Assembly (NCBI GenBank): GCA_033032865.1
Contig: JAWHQI010000040.1
Location: 13,657,501 to 13,721,500 of the forward strand
DNA: 64,000 bases
Origin: Dactylorhiza incarnata
Taxonomy: Eukaryota; Streptophyta; Magnoliopsida; Asparagales; Orchidaceae
Direction: 5' to 3'
Of the stretch, positions 1-12,100 are shown piece after piece. The position numbers were made by a program, and so were the translations under genes. Within the stretch, counting starts at the first letter, position 1. The number at the start of each line of letters is the position of its first letter. The notes under the pieces were generated by a model, which saw nothing but the letters and a program-made list of their open reading frames with translations, searched no databases and was not told where the DNA came from.

Positions 1-1393
1 TCCTCTTCGTCAAGGGGAACTTCGGCAATATCCCGATCTCGCCAGTCCAGCACGGCGAGACCACCTATCGGCCCACTGCCCTCAGAGGACATGACGCCGT
101 CCTTTATCAATTCTTCTGTAAGAAGAACTTTGAGGTTGTTCATCTCCGCCGCAACCTCGACTCGCTGCTTCCAGTGCTCGCTGGGGAAGGTAAAGATCTT
201 GCTAAATAACTATTGCCATTCCCAGTAACTCCGCATTTATTGAAGTTTCAACACTTTTTTAGGCAAGCGAGATCTCCCCATCCATCCCCCTTATGCGAGC
301 AATCAGAAGACCGAAGCTACCCTTGCTCTCGCGACCATGGGGGTGTAAGCTTGCCGAGGCGCCATCACACCAGGTGAGCCCTCCTCTCGCAAGAGATCGG
401 GGGCTTCTAGTAGCCATGGCCCTCCCTCAAAATCCCCACCGAAGAAAAAGAATGAGAAGAGTCGGGTCTCGCTCGCCTCCTCGAAGGGGAATGAGCCTGG
501 CGAGGCCACTTTTGATGAGTTTGACCTTACCGGCCTCTCCGCAGGAGGTGAGGATGACGAGCCCAGCCAGGAGGCTGCCAGAACCTTCGCTGCGCCCATC
601 CCCATCAACCACTATAACTTCAGTCTCGGCCAGAGGCGCAGGGATGAGACCGGCGAGCTCTTGGTGAACTGGAAGCCGGAGATGAATCGGGCGGACATCT
701 CCACCATCCTCCCTACCTGGGTGGAGAAGGAGACCGTCAGCGGTCATGCCTTCAATATCTCGTTCGTCCTCTATGGACGCGAGGATGCGGGGCTTACAAA
801 GACGAGACTGCGAGGACTCTCGCTTTCGAGAGTGCGAGGTCTCAGTTGCGCTCTGTCGAGCTCGTACACATGACGGGGAGGCGCTGCTTGCAACTGGAGC
901 TTCAGAACGTGGAGCTCGCGAGGGCCTATCAGGGGTTTCTTGCCGAGAACGCGCAACTGAAGGAGAAGCTGCTTGCCGTAGAGCGCAGTGTGGTGAGTTA
1001 CCTAGACCTCGTCACCCTCCTCTCCTTCGGCCATTTCGCTCCCTTACTTTATCTTACTTGCAGGATGTCGAGGCTGCCGGAAGAGCCGACGCTCGCATCC
1101 AGGACCTTGAGGGCGAGGTGTCCGGGCTAAAAGCTCTAAATTGCGAGCTCGCCCGTGCCGTCGTTCCCCCTTCTCCCCGACGTCTGAAGGAAGAGCGGCG
1201 AGCGCGAGACGAGGAAATCCGCGAGGAGTCTACCGAGTCAGCTCGCTATATCTTCCAGACGATGAAGGCGGCCGACCTCCTAGCCGCCGACGCGGCCGAC
1301 ATTACTCTGGAAGACATCATCCCAGAGCTTTTCATCCCGCTCCCGCCAGTGAAGAGCAGCGATGACGAGGAAGGGTTCGCGAGTGATCCCTGA
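1..1393 (+). pseudogene. Tat-A antisense extra ORF (putative gypsy-type transposon family), exons 2-4
   Basis: Lies antisense to Tat-A gag-pol and matches the Tat-B copy at about 16207-17606. Intron 190-262 starts GTAAAG and ends TTTTTTAG; intron 993-1063 starts GTGAGT and ends TTGCAG. The first exon ends in a basic/aromatic stretch (FFCKKNF, HLRRNLD). The middle exon has a lysine-rich nuclear-signal-like run (SPPKKK), then a conserved block (WKPEMN, STILPTWVEK) and a coiled coil (ENAQLKEKL). The last exon continues the coil and ends acidic (SSDDEEGF). Compared with Tat-B there is a one-base deletion near 790, and the frame is also closed near 337. The family resembles Pfam 'Transposase (putative), gypsy type'; its biochemical role is unknown. 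The ORF start is outside the window. Confidence 0.7.
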
Positions 1394-1940
1394 TATTTGT
1401 AATTTTTTGTTTTATTTCTTGTTTCGTTTTGGGCTGGCGAGATCTCCGCCTTATGTAAATCAAACCGTGAAATGCACAGATGCATGTTTTTTTTGGCCTT
1501 GTACTGTGCTCGCTATATTGTTTCTCATGTTGATATCTCATTCTCACTTGCCTCGATATTCATTTTTGCGAAGATTATTCTCGTGATGTTCATTCTCGCA
1601 CATTATGTTTATCGAATGATAGGCATAGGACATTTTTGGCTGCTCTGGCCTTTCGCCATTTGTCTTAGGATTATTACCCTTTAGGTATGCATTTTCCTCT
1701 AGGTTTCGCAAGGTACTTTCCTTCTTGGCGAGAGCTCACCTCCCACCCTGTGCCGGCGACCTCTCTGCCGAGCACCGGATGCCCCAGAGTGCTTAGGGTT
1801 GATTCTCGTCACTCATATACTATTGTGCGACATCTTTCTTCTCGCCGAGCGAGAAGGCCCGGGTCAGCGCCGAAGGCTCGCCAACCTGAGGCTTATCAAT
1901 CTGACCTTATGAAGAATTCTTCTCCTTTCCTACTTCCCCA
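1394..1940. other. Tat-A non-coding spacer between antisense ORF and tandem repeat
   Basis: T-rich sequence following the antisense ORF stop, probably its 3' untranslated region. The first 200 bases align loosely with 17607-17790 of Tat-B, including the shared phrase GGCTGGCGA. Reading frames here are short and uninformative. CTCGC/GCGAG words continue through it. Confidence 0.6.
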
Positions 1941-2615
1941 GAGATCAACCTATACCTCCCGTCTAGTGAGAGCCAGGGAGAGGAATTGATCTGAGGCATT
2001 CCAGCATCGATACTCGTCACTTTGCCAGCCTCTCCAGAGATCAACCTGAAACCCCCCGTCTAGTGAGAGCCCGGGAGCGGAATCGATATGGGGAATTCCA
2101 GCATCAATACTTGTCACCTTGCCAGCCTCTCCAGAGATCTACCTGAAACCACCCGTCTATTGAGAGCCCGGGAGCGGAATCGATCTGGGGCATTCCAGCA
2201 TCAATATTTCTCACCTTGCCAACCTCTCTAGAGATCAACCTGAAACCCCCCGTCTAGTGAGAGCCCGGGATCGGAATCGATCTGGGGCATTCCAGCATCA
2301 ATACTTGTCACCTTGCCAACCTCTCCATTGATCAACCTGAAACCCCCCGTCTAGTGAGAGCCCGGGAACGGAATCGATCTGGGGCATTCCAGCATCAATA
2401 CTTGTCACCTTGCCAGCCTCTCCATAGATCAACCTAAAACCCCCCGTCTAGTGAGATCCTGGGAGCAGAATCGATCTGGGGCATTCCAGCATCAATACTT
2501 ATCACCTTGCCAGAGTCTCCAGAGATCAACCTGAAACCCCCCCGTCTAGTGAGAGTCTGGGAGCGGAATCGATCTGGGGCATTCCAGCATCAATACTTAT
2601 CACCTTGCTTGCCCT
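1941..2615. repeat. 97-bp tandem repeat, about 7 copies (Tat-A)
   Basis: Copies begin at the phrase GAGATCAACC or a close variant at 1941, 2037, 2134, 2231, 2328, 2425 and 2522, giving a 96-97 bp period. Each unit also holds GTCTAGTGAGAGCC and GGGGCATTCCAGCAT. The array lies between the integrase end and the antisense ORF. The same unit, diverged, forms the array at 19757-20640 in Tat-B. A tandem repeat in this place is the feature that defined the Retand family. Confidence 0.95.
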
Positions 2616-2689
2616 CGCATAACAGCTATAACTATCAAATGAAGAAGTAAAATATTCAACTAATATCATAATAAAACTTTCAAGGGTAG

Positions 2690-5600
2690 AATCGCTTCAA
2701 ATCGTCTCCACTTCTGGCTCGGCCGAGAGGTACCCCTTCCACATCTCGGAGGTGATACCCCCCCCCCCCCCCCCCCCCGGACTTAAGTACTTCGCTTACA
2801 ATTTATGGACCCTCCCAATTGGGGTTGATCTTACCTACTGCGGCCCCTCTTCCGGCACGTCGACCTTCTTCAAGATCAGATTTCCTTTCTAAAATAGCTT
2901 TACTCATATGTGCTTGTCAAAATATCAGGCCATTCGTCGCTTGATTTCCTCGTTCCTGATGGTGGCCTGGTCCCGGAGTTCTTCCACCATGTCCAAGGAT
3001 AGCCTTTGTTCCTCCTCATTAGCCACTAGCCACTCTTCGACCCCCTCACCTGCGGCGATCACCCTAGGGGTCTTTACTTCGAACTCTATGGGAAGGACTG
3101 CTTCGGACCCATGAGAAAGTTTGAACGGGGTCTCTCCGGTGGCGGTGTTTGGGGTAGTCCTTAGGGCCCAGAGAACGGATGGTAGCTGCTCCACCCAGTT
3201 CCCCCGGAGGTTCTCCACCTTCTTCTTTAGTAGGTTGACGATTACTTTGTTTGCCGCCTCCACCTGGCCGTTGCTTCTCGGGTGGTGAATCGATGCGAAC
3301 CTGAGGTCGATGCCAAGCTGGGTGCAGAAGCTAACAAATTCTTCGCTAGCAAATTGTGGCCCATTGTCCGTCACTATAGCCAGGGGGAGGCTGTGCCTGC
3401 AAATTATTTCTCCCCACACAAAATTCCTCACAACTTGAGAGGTTACCTTGGCGAGCGCCTTCACTTCTACCCATTTGGAGAAGTAATCGATCATGACCAG
3501 TAAGAACCTTCTTTGGCCACTATCTTGAGGGAAAGGGCCAACTAGGTCCAACCCCCATATGGCAAAAGGCAAGGGAGCCGTGATGGTCCGGAGCCTCTGG
3601 GCTGGGAGGAGTTGGAGTGGAGCATAGAGCTGGTACTTTGAACATCTTCTTGCGAACTCCGCCGCATCTTTGCTGAGGGTGGGCCAGAAGTAGCCTTGTC
3701 TCAACACCCTCCCCTCCAGGGTTCGGCTCCCGGAATGACTGCCACACTCCCCGGAGTGAATTTCTTCCAGGACTTTTGGGACCTCCTCTTCGGAAACACA
3801 ACGGGCCAGGAGTCCCGAGAGAGTCTTCCTATATAGCCCTCCTGCATGCAAGGAATAATAAGCTGACATATACCTGAAGTGTCTCCTGTCTATGTCTCCT
3901 TCAGGGAACTTCCCTGATGTTCCGAAAGTGACGAAAGGATCCATCCACGAGACCCGCTGATCCACCTCCATCAATTCTCCTTCCTCGATGGTGGGTCGGA
4001 AGAGTTCCGAAATTGTTCCCCCTGCTCGGGGACCGAACATGGCCAAGAGGTTTGCGGGGGTGCTCTCTTCTCTTGGCACGTGCTTGACGGAGAAAGTGCG
4101 GAAATGCCCGATGACCCCCTTGACCTTTTCCAAGTACCGCGGGAGGGTCGGGTCCTTTGCCTCAAATTCTCCCCTGACTTGGCATGCTACCACCATGGAG
4201 TCCGTCGAGACCTCCACATCTTGCACTCCCAATTTCCGAGCTAACCGCATGCCTGCTCTCACCGCCTCGTACTCTGCTTGGTTGTTGGTAATCGGGAAGT
4301 GGATGTTTAAAGCTTGCTCGATCTTGGTCCCTTGGGGGCTCACCAAGATGATTCCCCCTACATAGGAGTGCTTTCCTGACGTACCATCCACCAACAGCTT
4401 CCATGCCACTGAGGGGGGAGATTCATGCTCCCCTACTTTGGTTGTGTAGTCAGCCATAAAGTCTGCCACCGCTTGGGCCTTGATCGACGCCCTGGGCACG
4501 AACGTAACATTGAACTCACTCAGCTCCATGGATCACTTTACCAATCTTCCCGAGTGCTCCACCCCTTCCATGACTTTGCGAAGTGGGTGATCAGTTACTA
4601 CCTTGATCGAATGTGCCTGAAAGTAGGGTCGGAGCCTCCGGCCGTCACTACCAATGCGAAGGCCAACTTTTCTAGAATCGGGTACCAGAGATCCGCCTTT
4701 CTCAGCACTCGGCTGACATAGTAGATGGGGAACTGTTTTCTCCCTTCTTCCCAGATCAGTACTGAGCTTACAGCCTCGGACCCTACCCCCAGGTATAGGG
4801 ATAGGTCATCTCCCGGTCTCAGCCCTTGGAGTAGAGGAGTTTGAGTAAGTTGTTCTTTCAAGGCCTGGAAAGCCTCCTCACACTCCGAGTTCCATTCGAA
4901 TTTTTTGTTTCCCCTTAATACTTTGAAAAAGGGGGCACACTTGTCTCCCGCCTTGGAGAGGAACCTACTGAGTCCGGCCAGCTTTCCAGTGAGGCTCTGA
5001 ACCTCCTTCGAGTTCCTGGGCGATCCCAACTCCATTATTGCTTTGACCTTATCCGGGTTTGGCTCCACTCCCGCCGGGGTGAGCAGGTGACCTAGGAATT
5101 TCCCTCGGCTGGCCCCGAAGACACACTTCAAGTGATTGAGCTTCATCTTATACTTCCGCAAAGTCTTAAAAGTCTCTTCAAGGTCTCGGAGGTGGGCTTC
5201 GAGGTCCCGACTCTTTACCATGAGATCATCGACGTAGACCTCCAAGTTTCTCACCTTTTGTTCTCGGAAGACCCTGTCCATCATTCTCTGGTATGTGGCA
5301 CCTGCATTTTTGAGCCCGAAGGGCATCATCTTATAACAATAACACCCATCCCCCGTCATGAAGGAGACATCCTTGATGTCCGGGGGATGCATGCGAATAT
5401 GATGATAACCTGAAAAAGCATCTAGAAAAGACATTATAGGGAAACCGACGACCGAGTCAACCAGCGCGTCGATTCTAGGTAGAGGGTATCAATCCTTGGG
5501 GCATGATTTATTAAGCAAGGAAAAGTCGATACACATTCTCCACTTACCTCCATCCTTCTTTACCATGACCACGTTAGAGACCCAGCCTGGATACTGGATC

Positions 5601-6089
5601 TCTGATACAAATCCTGCCTGAATGATCTTACCCACCTCCTCTCGAATGGGTCCTTCCAGCTTGTCTGCTATGGCCCCTCCTCTTTTGACTGATGGGATGG
5701 GTGCCGGGGTCGAGATTGAGGCTGTGGCAAGCCACATCTGCATCGATCCCGGGCATCTCCGCGGCGCTCCAAGCGAAGATATCCACATTCTCCTGAACGC
5801 ATGCTAAGATCTGCTTCTGCTCCCCCAGGCCGAGCTCCCCGTTGATCCTGACTTTCTCCACCACACCGGCTTGGGTGGTGACTACGAGCTCCACGACCTC
5901 CTCTACGGCCTCCAACCGGGACTGTTTTCCCCAATCTCCTTCCTTCTCTTCGCCACTAGCGAGTGCTTCGATGTCACCCTCCTTTCCTTCTTGCCCAACC
6001 AACATCAATTCTTCTGCCCCCCCCCCCCCTCCAGGGGCCTGACCCTCTACCTCTTCTTCCTCCATCAGCTCTTCGGACCTTTGCTCCAT
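2690..6089 (-). pseudogene. pol: Tat-A pol remnant: RT, RNase H, integrase
   Basis: Reads from 6089 down. The linker before RT has the Tat signature ENVDIFAWS. RT begins near 5788 (WVSNVVMVKK, KWRMCIDFS), is stopped at CPKD where Cys became TGA (about 5491), and resumes at 5434 with FLDAFSGYHH and the intact catalytic box YVDDL. RNase H follows, then a frameshift near 4550. The 534-residue frame 4529-2925 carries the end of RNase H and the integrase (HSGECGSHSG, GLDLVGPF, TDNGPQF, NGQVEAANK), so the D-D-E residues are present. The zinc finger has CSKY where CVKC is usual. A stop at 2925 and a run of C near 2757-2778 break the integrase tail. Protease is missing. Confidence 0.9.
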
Positions 6090-6173
6090 CTCCTCCTTCC
6101 GACCCTCTCCTTCAAGCCTTGCCAGCTCATTGAGCTTTGCTCGCCTCTGCCATCCTATTCCTTCTTCTCCTTC

Positions 6174-7474
6174 CTACTCCCGCTTCATCTCTCGCCTCTT
6201 CTCTCCTTCCTCTTCCTCCCCTTCCTCTCCTGATTGCCATGGCTTGCTGGGGTGGAGGAGGCATCGGCCTCGGACCCTGCCTCCATCCCAACTGACGGGG
6301 TCTTCCTTGAACCCATTTAAGTTACTCCTCCCCGGGGCGTAACCCCTTCCCTGGCCTTGCATTCCTCTGCCATGATGCCTCCACTCCCCCTCTTGGGCCC
6401 TCGGTTCTTCCCTTCTCCTCACCTCTTGCTGCCTGACCTCCGGCTCATTGAGCTTTGCTAGCCTCTTGGTGAGTTCCGGGTTGGCCTCCTCACTCTCGAT
6501 TTCCTCCACCACCCTCTCCATTAGCTCCTCGTAGGAGACGGGGGCCTTCCTCTTCAGAGCCATTTTGAAGAAACTTTCCCTCAGCCCGACCGTGAAGGCG
6601 AGCTGGAGTGCAAACCCAGGCATCTCCTGAGTGAGAAGCACTTCTTCCTGGAACCGATCCGCGTAGCGAGCCAACGACTCCTTGGGTTCCTGCTTCACTT
6701 TGAAGAGGACTCGGCGTCCTTCTTCCACTTTTTTGAAGTCGAGAATCGCAGTAGGAAACTTCGGAGCAAATCTTCAAAGGCGTAGATCGACCCTGTAGGG
6801 AGCCGATGGAACCAATCCCTGGCCTTCTCTTTAAAGGTGACGGCGAAGAGCTGACACTTGAAAACATCTGACATTGGCCTGATAGAGACCGAGTCCTCAA
6901 AAGACTGGAGATGTTGTACAGGGTCATCCCTGCCGTTGTAGTACACCCTGTCCCACTCTCCGAACGCTGCCAGGACAGGTGCAGAACGTACTAACTCGCA
7001 TAAGGGACTTCCCCATTCTGCCATCCTTTCTCGCTCCACACGCCCCCGAGCTCTCTCGCCAGACTCGCGCTCGCGGGGACTGCACTTGCGAAAACAGTGT
7101 TTACCTGGACCACTCCCATAGTCGCTACATCCTCCGGCGCGCGCTCGCCTGCACCGCGCTCGCCGGCACAGAGCTTGCCGGCATAGAGCTCGCCGACACA
7201 GAGCTCGCCGGGCTGGCGAACAGCACTCGCCCTTCTAAGTCTTGGACTGAACCTCCGACGATTTCCTTCCCGGCCCTTCCCCCCGGGGCGTTCCCGCCGA
7301 CTGCTGCCGGGGGATGGGTCGCCTGAGGTGCTGGGGTCGCAAACTCACTCCACAGTGCCGCGGCGTGAGCCCGAAGGTGTCAAGCACCTCCCCCCTGAAA
7401 TCTGCGAACATCCTCAGCGTCACCACCTGTGGTGACTCGCTGAACTCCTCGCCTTGATCCTCGCCTCCTGTCAT
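6174..7474 (-). pseudogene. gag: Tat-A gag remnant
   Basis: Capsid-type protein of the retrotransposon particle. The likely start is the ATG at 7474, 35 bp inside the primer site; the same start (M-T-G-E/G) is seen in Tat-B at 27503. The frame stops at 7235, reopens at 7039 and shifts near 6730. The central gag domain is clear across the shift (DDPVQHLQSFE, KEKARDWFHRLP, then SLARYADRFQEEV). The C-terminal knuckle region and the whole protease are deleted relative to Tat-B: only about 85 bases separate the gag tail from the pol linker, where Tat-B has more than 1 kb. Confidence 0.85.
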
Positions 7475-7509
7475 ATCCGCTCCTTGGAACTTTCATGGAC
7501 CAGCCACGC

Positions 7510-7527
7510 TCCACGCTCACCGCACCA
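7510..7527 (-). other. Primer binding site for tRNA-Phe (Tat-A)
   Basis: The plus strand reads TCCACGCTCACCGCACCA, which is the 3' end of plant tRNA-Phe(GAA) with its CCA tail. The minus-strand transcript is therefore complementary to that tRNA. Three bases separate it from the LTR end at 7531. The same 18 bases recur at 27539-27556 in Tat-B. Confidence 0.92.
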
Positions 7528-7530
7528 AAA

Positions 7531-7973
7531 TGTTGAAACCGATTTCTCGGCCTCTTGTGGAGTTCGGGGCCCTCACCGAGATGAGGGGCAGCTAGCCCTT
7601 ACTGATCCCTCGGAGAAGGTAGACTGAAGACTAGGAAGATGACTAAGACCTTAGTCACAGCGAGGAGGTCCCTCCACTAACACGGAAGATCGTTGAGCGC
7701 TTCCCCTCCTAAGCCAAAGCTGAGACTCGGGTACCTTGGAGAGCTCTGGAAATGCTAACCAAGGAGAGCCTGAGGAGAGAGAAGCTGAAGTGAAGTCCTC
7801 TCCAAAGGTGCCCTTTAGGTCTTATTTATAGGTTTTCTGATCTGGCCTGCAAATAGCAGGATCCTGCCTTTTGATTTTACTATCCGCACCCCAAATGGGC
7901 CTGCTAACAACGAAACTCCGCCGTTTTGAGATCCTAAAGGCAGAACACTAGGGGTAAAATGGTAATTTGGCCC
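7531..7973 (-). repeat. Tat-A 5' LTR, part 1 (R/U5 side)
   Basis: Starts TGTTGAAACC on the plus strand beside the primer site; homologous to the start of the Tat-B LTR at 27561. A minus-strand TATA box (TATAAATA) lies at 7823-7830. The LTR breaks off at GGCCC, the target duplication of Copia-1, and resumes at 14546. Net LTR length is about 1404 bp, against 747 bp in Tat-B. Confidence 0.88.
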
Positions 7974-9174
7974 TGTGAAATTTTCCGGACCTTGTGAGAG
8001 TAAGCAGGAATAACAACTAGAGATGCAAGCCAAACAACCAGAGACAATCTTAGGCGAACAAAACGATCTTTATTGATAGCAACACTTCAATTACAGGGCA
8101 AGACATGCTCGACGAGACATGATTTCGTCAGCACAAAACTTCAAAGAGAAAGAACAGAAACTGAAGATAACTGAGACCGCACGGTCTCTTGCCGAACTCA
8201 GCAGCTCGCCAGACCACTGCTGCCAGACCGCAACTGCTCCCGATCTCGACACTCCACCAAACCGCTGCACCAGACCGCTCCTTTGCCGATCTCCTGATTC
8301 CCGAACTCCAGCACCACAACTCCAAGCCGCAAACCGCCCGAACACTTTCAGAGGAAGAGGTGATCGCTGCTGCCTGCACTATCCGCAGAAGCTGCACAAA
8401 GAAGAATTCAATCAGAGACCGCTCGGTCAGAAACACAGACCGCAGGAACTAGGCAAACTCGGCTTACACTTGGTGTGTTCTTCTGTTGCAACAGTGGCTC
8501 CCTATTTATAGGCGTGAGACCTGATCCAGTCACCACCCTATGAGATAGAGTCACCACCCATCAGATCGCGCGACCTTACCGGTCAACCCGCGCGATCACT
8601 GCAACCCTCCTGCTTCATTTTGGTGAGCGCCGACTTCACTCCAGACCGCGGGAGATCGCCACTCCCTTGGTCTGAACACGACTCCACACGGAGATCGCCA
8701 GACCGCCTAGAAGTCACCCACAACCTGTGTTCGCCTGAAACCGCAAACACAGCCAGCTCGCCCTCCTGGTCTCCTCCTGAGACCGCGAACTGAGACTGCG
8801 CGACTAAGATGACTTAGTCCGCGAACTCCTTCAGAACCCTCTGGAAAGCCACCAGACCGGATTCAAGAGCCAACCCGTGCGGTCACGCCAGACCGACACG
8901 TCCTTGAAGAGAACAACTTGTCACGCGGTCAGAGACAGACCGCGCGACCCTGAGGATGATCAGCCGTCATGCGGTCACAGCCAGACCGCACGACCTCCAC
9001 CTTCAGCAGCCCTTGGACCAGACCAGCGGTCAACTCTGGAAGCCGCAGCTGACCAATAGAACAGATCGCCATTGTCAGACCGCCAGACCGTGCGGTCACG
9101 CCAGACCGCCCGGTCTCTTCCCAGACCGCCCAGGTCCAAAAGCCTCCTCCACTTCCACTTCAATAATTTCAACA
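7974..9174 (-). repeat. Copia-1 3' LTR
   Basis: 1201 bp, TG...CA. Minus-strand TATA box TATAAATA at 8503-8510. The word GACCGC or its complement GCGGTC occurs about 18 times by hand count, on both strands and often as the near-palindrome GACCGCNCGGTC. The densest stretch is 8640-9140, upstream of the TATA box. This is far above the chance expectation of less than one. Confidence 0.95.
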
Positions 9175-12100
9175 CTCCCCCTTGAAGTGGGAAGTGGAAA
9201 CTAGCCCAAGTAGCTCCCTTAGCCGTGTGAACGGCCCCTTTGCCAGCGCCTTTGTGAAGATGTTTGCGACATTGTCCGCACTCCGCACATGCTCGACCGA
9301 AAGAGATCCCTCCAGCACTTTCTCCCGTATGAAGTGATGCTCGATCTCAATATGCTTGGTCCTCGCATGACAAACTGGATTGGTTACCAGTTTGAGAGCA
9401 CTCTCGTTGTCACCGCGTAGCAGAGTCGTCTCCCGAACCTCCTTGTGGACGTCTCCTACCAACCTCCTAAGCCAGATGGCTTCCTGAGCTGCCAAGGCCG
9501 AAGCCTTGTATTCCGCTTCCGTGGTAGAGACCGGTACGGAATCCTGCTTCTTGCTGCACCATGATATAGCCGTAGGGCCCGCCATGAAGACGAATCCAGA
9601 TGTCGACTTCCGATCACCCGAATCTCCACCGTAATCAGCATCCATGTATCCATGCACCTCGAAGCCCGCATCCCTCCTGTATAGGAGACCCATGTCCGAG
9701 GTCGCCTTGACATACTTCAGAATGTTCTTGGCCGCTAGCAGATGAGGTACCCGTGGTTCCGCCATAAACCGACTCACCCTGCCCACTGCATATGCAATGT
9801 CCGGCCTCGTGATCGTCAGATAGATTAAGCTCCCAACCAGAGCTCGGAACACCAACGGATCTTGCATGATCCTTCCCTCATCCTTCCGAAGCTTCATAGC
9901 CTTCTCCAGAGGTGTGGAAGTGCACTTCCCTTCCTTCATGCCGAACCGCTCCACGATCCGCTCCACATATCCGGCTTGGGTCACCAGCACTCCACCTTCC
10001 TTCCTCTGCACCTCAAGTCCAAGGAAATGGTGAAGCTCACCTAAGTCCTTCATCTCGAACCTGATAGACAGCTCGGCCCGAAGCTGCGCTACCTCCTCCT
10101 TTGAGTTCCCCGTCACGATCATATCGTCGACGTATAACAGCACGATGACCTGAAGCTCCCCGCTCTTCTTGACGAACAAGCTCGAGTCTGAGTCTGAAGC
10201 AACAAATCCACAGAATAGGAGATATTCTGCGATCTTCCCGTACCACGCCCTCGGCGCTTGCTTCAACCCATACAGGGCCTTCTTCAGCTTGCAGACATGC
10301 TCCGGAAAATCTTCAGACACAAAACCTGGTGGCTGGACCATGAAGATGTCCTTGTCAATCTCGCCGTACAAGAAAGCGTTCTTGACGTCGAGCTGCCAAA
10401 TCTCCCATCCACTGAACGCCGCCAAGGCAATGATGAACCGAACTGAAGTCATTTTTGCCACCGGACTGAATGTCTCATCATAGTCTTCACCGTATTGCTG
10501 CGAGAACCCCCGAGCTACAAGACGAGCTTTGTACCGCTCGATACTGCCGTCAGCTTTCTTCTTAAGCTTGTAGACCCACTTGCATGTCACAGGAGCGATG
10601 CCCTTAGGTTTGGGCACAAGAGACCAGGTCTCATTCTTTTCGAGAGCTGCCATCTCTTCTTGCATTGCAACGTCCCACTCCTTCACGCCTTGGGCCTTCT
10701 CAAAGCTCGACGGCTCCCTCTCATCCAAGGGACCAGCGAAGAAACATGAGACGAAGCTCACTGCGTTTCCTCCTGTATAGCGATCAGGGGCGATGATCGC
10801 TCGCTTCGACCTCCTCAGCTCCTTCCCTTGAACTGCAATGTCATCCGCTGCTTCTTCCCTAGCTCCCCTTCCAGACGTGCTAGGAGCATCGCTCCCCCTG
10901 CTCCCTGAACCAGAAGCCCCCGTCTCGGAACTAGAAGGAGATGGACCACCTGGTGACACAGGTAGCTCCACCTGAAGATTCTCCACAGCTTTCTCTGGCA
11001 TCTCCACCCTGCTCTCTGGTAACTCCACAGCAGAAGACCCCTTGTAAGATGACACCTCATCGAACACGACGTCGCGAGATACAACAAATCTCCGCGTCTC
11101 CGGGTCCATGCACTTCCACCCTTTCTTCCTCTCATCGTATCCCACGAAGACTAGCTTCCTTGCTTTCGCATCTAGCTTCGTCCGAAGAGCATCTGGAACA
11201 TGCACGTAGCAGGTGGAACCAAATACCCGAAGGTGTGCCACACTTGGCTTCTGCTTGAACATCATCTCATGTGGGGTCAGCATGTTGATGGGGCTCAAAG
11301 GCATCCTGCTGATGACGTAGGCAGCACAAGACATTCCCTCCGCCCAAAAGGACTTTGGGATACTCTTGGCATGCAGCCAACACTTGCAGGTCTCCGTCAG
11401 ATGACGGATCTTCCGTTCTGCAACTCCGTTCTGTTGTGGAGTATGAGCACAAGTGAGCTCCCTCCGGATGCCCGCCTTCCTGCAGAAACTGGAGAACTCA
11501 GCAGAGGTGAACTCCCCTCCGTTGTCCGTCCTCAGCTTCTTGATCCGCAGATTCAGCCGACCCTCCACGAGCTCCTTGAACTCCACAAACCTGGCAAACG
11601 CCTCCGCCTTCTCCTTCAGGAAATAAGCCCAGACATATCTGGTGTAATCATCGATCAACACCAGCATATATCTGCTGCCTCCGAGGCTTGGGGTAGCAGT
11701 AGGTCCCATCAAGTCACCGTGGATGCACTCCAACGGCACACAACTCCTTGTCTGCGACTTGTCAAACGGTAGTCGATGAGACTTGCCGAACTGACATCCC
11801 GCGCAAACATGACCTTCTCCGTAGGAAGATAGACTTGGCAGGCCCTTGACCAGACCTCTCACCGCCATAGCTTTCAGCTTGTCCATACCTACGTGCCCCA
11901 ACCTCTCATGCCATATAACGGCACCATCATTCGTCTTCATCTTGTCAACGTAGGAACTTGTCGACAAAACGAACAAGTCCTTCGCCCTTCTCCCGACATG
12001 GACGACCTCGGCCTTCACGGCCTCTACATTTCGTAGAAATTTCACTTCTGTCGGGCCGAACAGAACGTGATACCCAGCGTCAACAGCGTTGGTCACGGAG

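Noticed and set aside
293..667. 124-residue plus-strand ORF as a separate gene
   Set aside because: It is out of frame with the conserved antisense ORF block on the same strand (WKPEMN, STILPTWVEK), so it is a shadow frame.
7510..7527. tRNA-Phe gene fragment
   Set aside because: Only the 3' 18 bases including the untemplated CCA are present, next to an LTR, in two elements. That is a primer binding site, not a tRNA gene.
8119..8511. 130-residue ORF in the Copia-1 LTR, repeated at 13485-13877
   Set aside because: Open in both LTRs only because the LTRs are near identical; composition follows the GACCGC words and there is no known protein wording.
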